42,167 nt of DNA from Dehalococcoidales bacterium (GTDB lineage: Bacteria; Chloroflexota; Dehalococcoidia; Dehalococcoidales; GCA-2688105). Of the stretch, positions 1-7,543 are shown piece after piece (the stretch's first letter is position 1; every line of letters starts with the position of its first letter). The notes beneath the pieces are model-generated. The model was not told the origin of the DNA. It did not search any database and was given only the letters and a program-made list of their open reading frames with translations. The position numbers and the translations under genes are program-made. The DNA is taken from positions 21,389 to 63,555 of the forward strand of contig NZBQ01000009.1 in assembly GCA_002688105.1 (NCBI GenBank). Reading direction: 5' to 3'.

Positions 1-1257
1 TGGAGGAGTTTCTTCCTTTGGCTCGACCGGCTTTTCAAAGCCGGGGAGAAGCTGCCCTTCAAGCCAGTCCGCCAGCTTGCCCTGCGTAAGGCTGAGAGGT
101 GGGTCACCGAGCACCAGGAAGCTGATGGGAGCTGGGGAGGTATTATGCTTCCCTGGGTATACTCGCTGATAGCTCTGAAATGCCTTGGCCACAACCTAGA
201 CCATCCAGTTATCGACAAGGGGTTAAAGGGGCTGGAAGACTTCATCATGGAAGATAGCGACGTGTTCCGCCTGCAGCCGGCCACCTCTCCAGTCTGGGAT
301 ACCGCCTGGGCGGTGATTGCGCTGGGCAAATCGGGCCTGCCAGCACACCATTCAGCACTGGTTAAAGCAGCCCGCTGGTTACTTGGACAGGAAATTCGCA
401 TTGGTGGTGACTGGCAGATCAAAAATTCCAAAGTCGAGCCTGGTTGCTGGGCCTTTGAGTTTGAGAACGACCTCTATCCTGATATTGATGATACCGCTGT
501 GGTGCTTGAAGCCTTGATGAAAGTGCGGCTCCCTGGTGGAGAAGACGCGGGCAAAACTGAAGCCATCAAAAGAGGCCGGCAGTGGGTAATAGCCATGCAG
601 AGCCATAACGGCGGATGGGCAGCTTTTGACCGGAACAACAACAAGAAAATGCTGGCATATATTCCTTTTGCCGATTTCATGACACCTCTTGACCCGACCA
701 GCCCTGACGTTACGGCTCATGCCGTTGAATTACTGGGAGAACCTAAAACCGATAGCTCTTCGCTCAAATTAGCGCTATCCTATCTGAAAAGGGAGCAGGA
801 ACCCGATGGAGCCTGGTACGGCCGCTGGGGTGTCAACTATATCTATGGTACCGGTTTGGTTCTTGATGCCCTGCAAGCAGCCAAAGAGGACACAACGCAA
901 AGCTATATCCGTCGGGCTGTTTCCTGGCTTAAATCTTGCCAGAACCAAGACGGGGGTTGGGGCGAAACCTGCCACACCTATGAAGACCCATTCTGCCGAG
1001 GCAAAGGTCCAAGCACGGCCTCTCAGACAGCCTGGGCGCTTTCGGGGCTGATTGCCGCCGGTGAACAGGTTAGTACGGCGGTCAAAAGAGGCATTAACTA
1101 TCTATTGAACTCCCAGAAAGACGACGGTTCGTGGCAAGAGGATGCCTATACCGGCACCGGATTTCCCGGAGCTTTCTACCTGAGATATGACCTGTATCGA
1201 ATCTATTTCCCGTTAATCGCCTTAGCCCAATACAGAGTCTTTTCGCAGGGGGTGTAA
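1..1257 (+). CDS. shc: Squalene-hopene cyclase, 3' part (5' end outside window)
   Basis: The frame is open from base 1, so the gene begins before the window; 418 codons of a normally ~630-residue enzyme are visible. The enzyme cyclises squalene to hopene/hopanol at the membrane. The catalytic DxDDTA motif appears as DIDDTA at visible codons 161-166. Several QW repeats typical of triterpene cyclases are seen, including QEADGSWGG (codon 39), QSHNGGW (200), QEPDGAW (266), QNQDGGWG (314) and QKDDGSW (372). The C-terminus GAFYLRYDLYRIYFPLIAL matches the family end, so the 3' part is intact. The stop lies one base before the GTG of the squalene synthase gene, indicating one operon for hopanoid formation. 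An internal ATG at 145 is not the real start. Confidence 0.95.
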   Translation, partial: WRSFFLWLDRLFKAGEKLPFKPVRQLALRKAERWVTEHQEADGSWGGIMLPWVYSLIALKCLGHNLDHPVIDKGLKGLEDFIMEDSDVFRLQPATSPVWDTAWAVIALGKSGLPAHHSALVKAARWLLGQEIRIGGDWQIKNSKVEPGCWAFEFENDLYPDIDDTAVVLEALMKVRLPGGEDAGKTEAIKRGRQWVIAMQSHNGGWAAFDRNNNKKMLAYIPFADFMTPLDPTSPDVTAHAVELLGEPKTDSSSLKLALSYLKREQEPDGAWYGRWGVNYIYGTGLVLDALQAAKEDTTQSYIRRAVSWLKSCQNQDGGWGETCHTYEDPFCRGKGPSTASQTAWALSGLIAAGEQVSTAVKRGINYLLNSQKDDGSWQEDAYTGTGFPGAFYLRYDLYRIYFPLIALAQYRVFSQGV

Positions 1258-1258
1258 G

Positions 1259-2299
1259 GTGAAAGCAAGGTTGGAAAAGCAGTTTAACCCACTGATAGAC
1301 ACAAAAATGGACTGGAAATATTGCGAGGAAATTTTACCCAAGGTATCAAGGACGTTTGCTCTAAATATAGCTCAGCTAAAAGGGGATATCTATAAGGCAG
1401 TTTTGCTCGGCTATTTACTTTTCCGGATTGCCGATACCTTTGAGGACAATAACTTTCAGAATGAGACTCAGAAAATAACCGCGCTTCGTGACTACTCAGA
1501 GATTTTCAGGGGAAATAAAAACTTAAATGAAAGATTGAAGCTGTATGAATCGTTAAAATTTAGGTGGGAGGAAGAGTCACCGGATAAGAACCTCGTAGAA
1601 AATGGAGGTAGAGTTATAGGATGTTATTTTGACCTGCCCGATGTTTATCGAGAAATTGTCGCCCCTCATATTGCCCGGACATCGGAAGGCATGGCGAAGT
1701 TTCAAAAAAGAAAACTGGAAAGTAATTCAAAGGTATTTCAGCTTCAGAATGTAAAGGATTTGGAAGAATACTGTTATTACGTAGCCGGTATCGTTGGTGA
1801 GATGCTTACCCAGATTTTCTGTCAGCAGGAAGATATCTCAGCCTTAAAATCAGAGCTGGAAAAATATCAGACACAGTTTGGCTTAGCTTTGCAAGTTATT
1901 AATATTGTAAAAGATTACCAGAAAGATATAGAAAGGGGCTGGTATTATATTCCAGCGTCAATAACAGAAAAATACGGCATTACGCTTGACAAAGTGACTA
2001 ACCTATCTATTTTTCAGAAGAAGAGGATACTAAGTGAGCTAGCCCCGGTAATACTGGACTACTTTAATTCAACCCTGAAATATATAAAGACTATACCGGA
2101 AAGTGAACGGCCTATCCGGATGTTTTGCATAATACCATTTGTCCTCGCCTATAATACGTTGCTTAACATTACCCAAATGAAAGGTAATAAACTCCCAAGA
2201 GACCAAGTTACCACCATATTGGTCAAATGCGATTCTTTCGCTAGGTCAAATAACTTGTTGGAAAAAGACTATTTACAGATTTACTCTAAGTTGATTTAG
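1259..2299 (+). CDS. Squalene/phytoene synthase family protein (probable squalene synthase)
   Basis: 346-residue trans-isoprenyl-diphosphate synthase (head-to-head condensing type), predicted to join two farnesyl diphosphates to squalene, the substrate of the cyclase encoded just upstream. Both Asp-rich Mg-diphosphate motifs are visible: DTFED at residues 59-63 and NIVKDYQKD at 215-223. The family signature KVSRTFAL is at 28-35. The GTG start at 1259 has a G-rich Shine-Dalgarno inside the end of shc and a one-base gap, implying translational coupling. Codon use is clearly more AT-rich than in shc. Phytoene synthase activity cannot be excluded from sequence, but the neighbour argues for squalene. 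No HpnC/HpnE partner is visible in the window. Confidence 0.85.
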   Translation: MKARLEKQFNPLIDTKMDWKYCEEILPKVSRTFALNIAQLKGDIYKAVLLGYLLFRIADTFEDNNFQNETQKITALRDYSEIFRGNKNLNERLKLYESLKFRWEEESPDKNLVENGGRVIGCYFDLPDVYREIVAPHIARTSEGMAKFQKRKLESNSKVFQLQNVKDLEEYCYYVAGIVGEMLTQIFCQQEDISALKSELEKYQTQFGLALQVINIVKDYQKDIERGWYYIPASITEKYGITLDKVTNLSIFQKKRILSELAPVILDYFNSTLKYIKTIPESERPIRMFCIIPFVLAYNTLLNITQMKGNKLPRDQVTTILVKCDSFARSNNLLEKDYLQIYSKLI

Positions 2300-2387
2300 C
2301 CCTTTCTCCTTAGAGCTAGATTATGGGTATAGACGGGATAGGGAACAATAGGCAAATATTAAGGTACTCGTACCATTGGAGGAAGCA

Positions 2388-3386
2388 GTGAAGGCACTTA
2401 TTTTAGCCCCTTTTGACCCTTCAGCTTTGCGAAGGCTGAGAGAAGGGTTGGAGATTATGTATGAAAGCTGGCTGGATACCAGAAGACTGCTCTCCCCAGA
2501 AGAACTGATAGAACGTATTCAGCGTCATGACTTACAAATCGTGGTAGTTGAGGCCGATTTCATTTTTGATGAGGTTTTCGAGAGCACAAACAGCCTTCGC
2601 TTGGTGGGAGTCTGCCGTAACTCGGTGAACAATGTCGATGTAGAGGCGGCAACCAGGCACGGGGTCTCGGTGATTAACACTCCAGCCAGAAATGCTGTCT
2701 CTGTAGCCGAACTCACCGTCGGGTTGATGTTGTCCCTGGCACGCCATATCCCCAGCGCGCACTCAATTGTGCAATCAGGAAAGTGGCTCGACCCGGTAGA
2801 ACCTTATATCACGCTGCGTGGGGTAGAACTGGCGGGCAATGTAGCTGGCATAATTGGCCTCGGAGCCATCGGTTCCGAGGTAGCCAAAAGGCTTCGTGCC
2901 TTCGATATGGTTGTTCTAGTCTATGACCCCTATGTTAATCCAGAAAGGATAACCCAAGCTGGCGGCAAAAGAGTGGGCTTACCTGAGCTAATGAGAGAGT
3001 CCGACTTTATTACCATCCATTGCCCGGTATCGCCTGAGACCATAGGCTTGATAGGCGCCAATGAAGTTGGCCTGATGAAGCCTACGGCTTACCTGATAAA
3101 TACCGCGGGCTGGGAGGTGGTGGATGAGAAAGTGCTTCTCCAGGCTCTCGAGCAAAGGCGTATCGCTGGCGCCGCCTTTGACACTTATCAGACCCACCCG
3201 GTGTCGCCACAGAATCCGCTTTTACAATTAGATAATGCAATTCTGACACCTCATATAGGTGGTGCCACCGATGGCACAGTTAAACGGTACTCCCAAATGA
3301 TGGTTGAGGAAATAGAGAGATTTGTTGACGGCAAGCGGCCAAAAAATTTGGTCAACCCAGAGGTGTGGAAACAAAATGTCCGCTAA
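2388..3386 (+). CDS. D-2-hydroxyacid dehydrogenase / phosphoglycerate-dehydrogenase-like protein with altered active site
   Basis: 332 residues with the two-domain D-2-hydroxyacid dehydrogenase fold. The NAD-binding loop GLGAIG is at 157-162, and the family PHIGG with its catalytic His is at 288-292. Two other catalytic positions look changed. The usual N-x-[AS]-R-G is NTAGW (238-242), putting Gly where the substrate-binding Arg sits, and the usual D-x-x-x-x-E-P is DTYQTHP (265-271), putting His where the catalytic Glu sits. I chose GTG 2388 because GGAGG lies five bases upstream; an in-frame TTG at 2376 is an alternative. The end overlaps the next gene's ATG. Context with a kinase and an aldolase suggests a sugar-acid or polyol pathway, not serine synthesis; substrate unknown. 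Confidence 0.85.
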   Translation: MKALILAPFDPSALRRLREGLEIMYESWLDTRRLLSPEELIERIQRHDLQIVVVEADFIFDEVFESTNSLRLVGVCRNSVNNVDVEAATRHGVSVINTPARNAVSVAELTVGLMLSLARHIPSAHSIVQSGKWLDPVEPYITLRGVELAGNVAGIIGLGAIGSEVAKRLRAFDMVVLVYDPYVNPERITQAGGKRVGLPELMRESDFITIHCPVSPETIGLIGANEVGLMKPTAYLINTAGWEVVDEKVLLQALEQRRIAGAAFDTYQTHPVSPQNPLLQLDNAILTPHIGGATDGTVKRYSQMMVEEIERFVDGKRPKNLVNPEVWKQNVR

Positions 3387-4902
3387 CTATGTCCTGGCCA
3401 TAGATGCTGGCACCAGTAGCGTCCGTTGCCTTATCACCGACCTCAACGGACACCCGATCTCATTTTGCCGCAAGGAGTGGAGTTACCAGTCGCCGGCGGA
3501 GGTCAATCCTCTTGGCAGGGAGTTTGACCCTGACGAATTCTGGCACATAATTTGTGAGAGTATCAAGGGAGCTCTTAAGGACACCAGCGTAAGTGGCAAG
3601 GCTATAGTCGGCGTCAGTGCTACCAGTCAGAGAGAAGGTGTGGTATTTTTGGATAAAGAAGGCGGTGAACTGTATGCCAGTCCTAATATTGACCTCAGAG
3701 CACTAACCGAGGGAATCTCAATTGACTATGAGTTTGGTAGTGAGATCTACTCCATTACCGGGCATGCTCCCTCTTTCCTCTTTGTCCCCGCCAAGTTAAA
3801 ATGGTTTGAAAGAAATCAGCCGGAGACTTACAACAGAATCGCCACCGTTTTGACTATCAGCGACTGGATTATTTACAAGCTATCTGGCGAGCGAGTGAGC
3901 GAAGTCTGTGGAGCTAGCGAACTGGGATTAGTTGATATCCAAAGCCGCATATGGTCTGATAGGTTAAAGGAACTTTTATCTCTACCCGAGGCTATCTACC
4001 CGGCACTTGATCCAGCCGGGAGCCAAGTGGGAACAGTTACTCGTCAAGCTGCTGACGAGACCGACATCGCCGAAGGTACTTCAGTGGCTCAAGGAGCACC
4101 AGATACTCACTGTGCCTTAATTGGTCTGGGAATAAAAGATGGAGGTCAGGCGGGTGTTATCCTGGGATGGAGTGCACCGGTTCAGATAGCTACCGATAAG
4201 CCAGTATTTGACCCTGGGGCTAGAATCTGGACGGGTTGTCACCCGCTACGGGCAAGGTGGATTTTGGAAAGTAGCACCGGCGAAGCGGGAAACGCTTATC
4301 ACTGGCTCAAAGAAATGATTTTCGGTAAAGAAGCCTCCTCAAATGACGGGATTTATGAACTGATGGATGATATGGCATTGCAGGCCCCACCGGGAGCTGG
4401 AGAGGTCCTGGCGTATATTGGTCCCGCAATTATGGACATGAGCCATCTGGCAATAAAATTTGGCGGCTTCCTTTTCCCGGTGCCCCTAAGCGTCACTGGG
4501 GTAGAGCGTGCTCACTTGGTAAGGGCGTCACTGGAAAACCTTTCCTTTGCCATCAAGGCTAATTACCTTCAACTCGAGGCAATTTCAGCTTCGAAAATAG
4601 GGGAAGTTAAGATTGGTGGCAGCTTGGCTAAGAGTCGGTGTCTTGCCCAGATCCTCCCCAATGTGCTTGAGGTGCCGGTCCATATTCCCGAGACCACCGA
4701 AGTCTCAGGGCTGGGAGCTGCGGTGTGTGCCGCTGTTGGCTCGGGAAACTACTCCAGTTTGGAAGAAGGCATGGAAGCTATGAGACCCAAGTTTAGAGTT
4801 ATTGAACCTGATCGGCCCTCTGCTTCGGAATACGCCGAATATTACCAAAGGTGGATTACTACCGGTAAATGGCTCGAAAAACTAAGTGAGGGAATGAAGT
4901 GA
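3376..4902 (+). CDS. FGGY-family carbohydrate kinase (LsrK/xylulokinase-like)
   Basis: 508-residue cytoplasmic sugar kinase of the FGGY family. The N-terminal phosphate loop AIDAGTSSVR is at about residue 7, the catalytic-Asp segment APDTHCALIGLG is mid-protein, and the C-terminal ATP-binding FGGY segment is IGGSLAKSRCLAQ. Stretches such as TISDWIIYKLSGE, and the overall layout, recall autoinducer-2 kinase LsrK more than xylulokinase; this is from memory of the families. The start ATG 3376 overlaps the stop of the dehydrogenase-like gene; an upstream in-frame start at 3322 would add 18 residues with no family resemblance. The gene ends in ATGAAGTGAGC, overlapping the aldolase by four bases. 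Likely phosphorylates a ketose or polyol that the aldolase then cleaves. Confidence 0.85.
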   Translation: MSANYVLAIDAGTSSVRCLITDLNGHPISFCRKEWSYQSPAEVNPLGREFDPDEFWHIICESIKGALKDTSVSGKAIVGVSATSQREGVVFLDKEGGELYASPNIDLRALTEGISIDYEFGSEIYSITGHAPSFLFVPAKLKWFERNQPETYNRIATVLTISDWIIYKLSGERVSEVCGASELGLVDIQSRIWSDRLKELLSLPEAIYPALDPAGSQVGTVTRQAADETDIAEGTSVAQGAPDTHCALIGLGIKDGGQAGVILGWSAPVQIATDKPVFDPGARIWTGCHPLRARWILESSTGEAGNAYHWLKEMIFGKEASSNDGIYELMDDMALQAPPGAGEVLAYIGPAIMDMSHLAIKFGGFLFPVPLSVTGVERAHLVRASLENLSFAIKANYLQLEAISASKIGEVKIGGSLAKSRCLAQILPNVLEVPVHIPETTEVSGLGAAVCAAVGSGNYSSLEEGMEAMRPKFRVIEPDRPSASEYAEYYQRWITTGKWLEKLSEGMK

Positions 4903-5561
4903 GCAAGTGGCAAGAGGAAAAGAGGCTCGTGCTGGATACGAGTCGAAAAATGCTGGAGAAGGGCTTGGTGGTAGGCAAATCCGGAAATGTCAGTCTGCGC
5001 CTGCCACCTGATGGTGGTCGGGAACTGCTGGCAATTACTCCCAGCTCCCGATATTATGATTTACTCACCATCGACGAAATACAGGTAATTGACTTCGAAA
5101 CCGAACCGGTAGAAGGAGACCTAACTCCGTCAGCTGAGACAATGTTACACATTGGTATCTACCAAGCCAGGAAGAACATTAATACCGTAATTCACACTCA
5201 CTCAGTCTTCGCCAGTGTCCTCTCAGTTGCCGGTCTGGAAATTCCATCCATTCTGGATGACCAGGTGACGTTTATTGGAGGCGAGATAAAGCTGGCCAAG
5301 TACGCTCTTCCCGGCAGCCAGGAACTAGTTGCCAATGCCATTGACGCTCTAGGGCAGAGAAACGCAGTATTACTGCCCAATCATGGGGCAGTGGGTATTG
5401 GCCGAACCCTGCGTGAGGCTTTTACTATATGTGAGCTTGTGGAAAAGACGGCAAAGATTTACTTCTGTTCCTCGGTTTTGGGGAAGATCAACCCCCTACC
5501 GGCAGAGGCAGCCGAAGTCGCGGAAACATTCTTCACCATGCTCCAGAGTGGCGATGAGTGA
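4899..5561 (+). CDS. Class II aldolase/adducin family protein (L-fuculose-phosphate-aldolase-like)
   Basis: 220-residue zinc aldolase that would cleave a phosphorylated ketose by a retro-aldol reaction. The family's acid and zinc ligands are all present: Glu in PSAETMLH, His-x-His in VIHTHSVFAS, and the third His in LLPNHGAVGIG. The phosphate-binding SGNVSLR and SSRYYD segments are at the N-terminus. GTG 4899 overlaps the kinase stop (GTGA overlap), so the two are translationally coupled. With the kinase and dehydrogenase-like protein it forms a compact three-gene catabolic set. The exact sugar cannot be read from sequence; L-ribulose-phosphate 4-epimerase is a less likely alternative in the same fold. 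Confidence 0.88.
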   Translation: MSKWQEEKRLVLDTSRKMLEKGLVVGKSGNVSLRLPPDGGRELLAITPSSRYYDLLTIDEIQVIDFETEPVEGDLTPSAETMLHIGIYQARKNINTVIHTHSVFASVLSVAGLEIPSILDDQVTFIGGEIKLAKYALPGSQELVANAIDALGQRNAVLLPNHGAVGIGRTLREAFTICELVEKTAKIYFCSSVLGKINPLPAEAAEVAETFFTMLQSGDE

Positions 5562-5672
5562 TAAACGCGTTGCATTATAAATAATGTTATTGTAGTGCAT
5601 AATAAAATCCTTGATTACTTGTTAAGAGGGGATAGTTACCATAAATCATTAGCTCTAAAAGGAGGTATAAGG

Positions 5673-6044
5673 ATGATTAGTGTACCACCATTCCTGCTTA
5701 AACGGCTGTATGTCAAAGGGAGCTTGCGTAACAATGAGCAAGGTTTCCAGTTTGAATTGAAGAATACTCTGGGCGCTGGTTATGGCACTGAGCTCCTGCC
5801 GCTAATGCTGGACGGGAATGAACTGCCTAAAGAGAATTCGTATTTTGGCCTTGACTCGGAAGAAATCCCCTTTTCCGCCATAAGTAATGAGAGACCGTTC
5901 ACCCTGGTGATGAACAAAGTGATAACAATCTTGGTTAAAGGAATAACCCTGACTGAGGAGCCTCACAAGTTAGGCTTTAACTTTGTTGCTCAGGGTCTTG
6001 GTAAACTGGGCTTTGAGGTGACTGACGTGGTCACCAGCGCCTGA
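5673..6044 (+). CDS. Conserved-looking small protein of unknown function
   Basis: 123 residues, no signal peptide, membrane segment or motif that I recognise. ATG 5673 is chosen because a strong AAAGGAGGT lies eight bases upstream (5657-5665); an in-frame upstream start at 5595 has no ribosome site. The protein is mixed hydrophobic/charged, begins MISVPPFLLKRLYVKGSL, and looks like a compact beta-rich domain (FQFELKNTLGAGYG, PFTLVMNKVITILVKGITL). Codon use resembles the flanking genes, and the good ribosome site supports it being real. It stands alone, about 110 bases after the aldolase gene, and could be the last gene of that operon or separate. Confidence 0.65.
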   Translation: MISVPPFLLKRLYVKGSLRNNEQGFQFELKNTLGAGYGTELLPLMLDGNELPKENSYFGLDSEEIPFSAISNERPFTLVMNKVITILVKGITLTEEPHKLGFNFVAQGLGKLGFEVTDVVTSA

Positions 6045-6067
6045 CAAAACATTTGCCAACTAAGTAG

Positions 6068-6265
6068 CAGAAGCATCCGCACAAGCCTGACCGGTATGCC
6101 AGAGCTGTAACAAGGTCTATCACCATCAAAGACGAAGCACATATCCAACTTAGAGAACAGTTGCCTGAATAGTTCGAAGGCGACTTTGAGATAGCACTCC
6201 AGTTAGCCAGTGAACTTGACTTCCTATCCGAAAATGGCGATAATAAGGTTCGGCATCCTTCCTAA
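6068..6265 (+). pseudogene. Possible decayed gene fragment with one in-frame TAG
   Basis: In frame 2 this stretch reads as plausible protein (KHPHKPDRYARAVTRSITIK, then EAHIQLREQLPE, a TAG at 6170-6172, then FEGDFEIALQLASELDFL and SENGDNKV) ending in TAA 6263-6265. It has no start codon with a ribosome site and is bounded upstream by TAG 6065-6067. The composition (acidic, Leu/Glu-rich helices) looks like a remnant of a coding region. The tRNA-Asn promoter lies inside its end, so any gene here is no longer functional. It may equally be chance; a recent nonsense mutation is a second alternative. Confidence 0.3.
6216..6244 (+). promoter_or_regulatory. Sigma-70-type promoter for tRNA-Asn
   Basis: TTGACT at 6216-6221 and GATAAT at 6239-6244 are separated by 17 bases. 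Transcription would begin near 6251, about 30 bases before the mature tRNA. Confidence 0.6.
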
Positions 6266-6282
6266 GTGGACAGCCAGAGCAC

Positions 6283-6357
6283 TCCCTGGTAGCTCAATGG
6301 TAGAGCGGGCGGCTGTTAACCGCTAGGTTGTAGGTTCGAGTCCTACCCGGGGAGCCA
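6283..6357 (+). tRNA. tRNA-Asn (anticodon GTT), CCA encoded
   Basis: A full cloverleaf can be folded by eye. The acceptor stem TCCCTGG (6283-6289) pairs with CCGGGGA (6347-6353). The D arm is GCTC/GAGC, and the anticodon stem GGCGG/CCGCT has loop CTGTTAA with GTT at 6315-6317. The T arm is GTAGG/CCTAC around TTCGAGT. The discriminator G is at 6354 and an encoded CCA at 6355-6357, followed by a T run (6360-6364) that may help termination. Confidence 0.96.
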
Positions 6358-6419
6358 ATTTTTCTCCATAATTACTAGAGCTAAAACTCACTACCACCAT
6401 AACCTTTCCTCCCCTTCTT

Positions 6420-6449
6420 TTGAGCGCAATTTAGAGGCTGTGATATAAT
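6420..6449 (+). promoter_or_regulatory. Extended -10 promoter immediately upstream of prfA
   Basis: TTGAGC (6420-6425), an 18-base spacer and TATAAT (6444-6449) preceded by TG at 6441-6442 form an extended -10. The prfA ATG is at 6461, so the predicted transcript start (about 6455-6457) leaves a leader of only a few bases. Confidence 0.55.
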
Positions 6450-6460
6450 ATTGAGGCAAT

Positions 6461-7543
6461 ATGGAAAAAATCATACAAGACCAATTGAAAAGAGTTGAGA
6501 AGCGTTCTCAGGAGCTGGACCACCAGCTAGCCACGCCTGAGATAACCTCCGACCTTGAACGACTGCAAGTCCTGGCTCAGGAGAAAGCCGGCCTGGAAGA
6601 ACTGGTAACCAGGTATCGGGAATATAAAGTTGTCTCCGGGTCACTAAAGGAAACCAGGGCAATGCTGGGTACTGGACTAGACGAAGACATGACGACTTTA
6701 GCCAGGCAAGAGATAGCCAGCCTTGAGTCACGCCTGGGCCAGCTACTTCAAGAGATAACACTCGCCCTACTGCCCAAGGATGCCAATGATGAAAGAGACA
6801 TCATCATGGAAATCAGAGCCGGGGCTGGTGGTGACGAAGCGGCTCTGTTTGCCGCTGACCTCTTCCGCATGTATAGTCGGTATGCCCAATCTAAAAGTTG
6901 TGGTATAGACATTATTGACCATAATGAAAGCGATATAGGCGGCTTCAAGGAAATCATTTTTGAAATAAAGGGTAAAGGTGCCTTCAGCCGACTCAAGCAT
7001 GAAAGGGGAGTCCACCGGGTGCAGCGAGTGCCCACCACCGAATCCTCGGGCAGAATTCACACCTCAACCGCCACGGTAGCCGTTCTCCCCGAAGCCAGTG
7101 AGGTAGAGGTATCAGTAAAACCCGACGACCTGAGAATTGACATCTTCCACAGTGGCGGCGCCGGAGGACAGCACGTCAATAAGGTAGCCACCGCTGTCCG
7201 TATCACCCATTTACCTACCGGTATCGTTACTACCTGCCAGGATGAACGCTCACAATTAAGAAACAAAAATAAGGCGATGTCAGTGCTCCGAGCCCGACTC
7301 CTGGATATAAAGCAGCGTAAACAGGACGATGAAATAACCTCTCAGCGCCGCTCCCAGGTGGGCACTGGCGACCGTGCCGAAAAGATACGAACCTATAATT
7401 TCCCTCAAGACCGGGTTACTGACCACCGCATCGGACACTCCCTCCGTAATCTGCCCCGAATCCTGGAAGGAGAGCTTGACGAACTCATTAATGCCCTAGC
7501 CGCCCACGACCAAGCCAAGCAGTTAGAAAAGCAACTGGCATGA
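6461..7543 (+). CDS. prfA: Peptide chain release factor 1
   Basis: 360 residues, the usual RF1 length. It recognises UAA/UAG stops and triggers peptide release on the ribosome. The universal GGQ loop is at residues 235-237 in SGGAGGQHVNKV. The codon-recognition tripeptide is PTT at 191-193 (PxT, the RF1 type; RF2 has SPF). The RRSQVGTGDRAEKIRTYNFP segment near the C-terminus is typical. ATG 6461 is preceded by GAGG at 6453-6456. The stop overlaps the start of prmC (ATGA), so the factor is co-expressed with the enzyme that methylates its GGQ glutamine, a widely conserved pairing. Confidence 0.97.
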   Translation: MEKIIQDQLKRVEKRSQELDHQLATPEITSDLERLQVLAQEKAGLEELVTRYREYKVVSGSLKETRAMLGTGLDEDMTTLARQEIASLESRLGQLLQEITLALLPKDANDERDIIMEIRAGAGGDEAALFAADLFRMYSRYAQSKSCGIDIIDHNESDIGGFKEIIFEIKGKGAFSRLKHERGVHRVQRVPTTESSGRIHTSTATVAVLPEASEVEVSVKPDDLRIDIFHSGGAGGQHVNKVATAVRITHLPTGIVTTCQDERSQLRNKNKAMSVLRARLLDIKQRKQDDEITSQRRSQVGTGDRAEKIRTYNFPQDRVTDHRIGHSLRNLPRILEGELDELINALAAHDQAKQLEKQLA

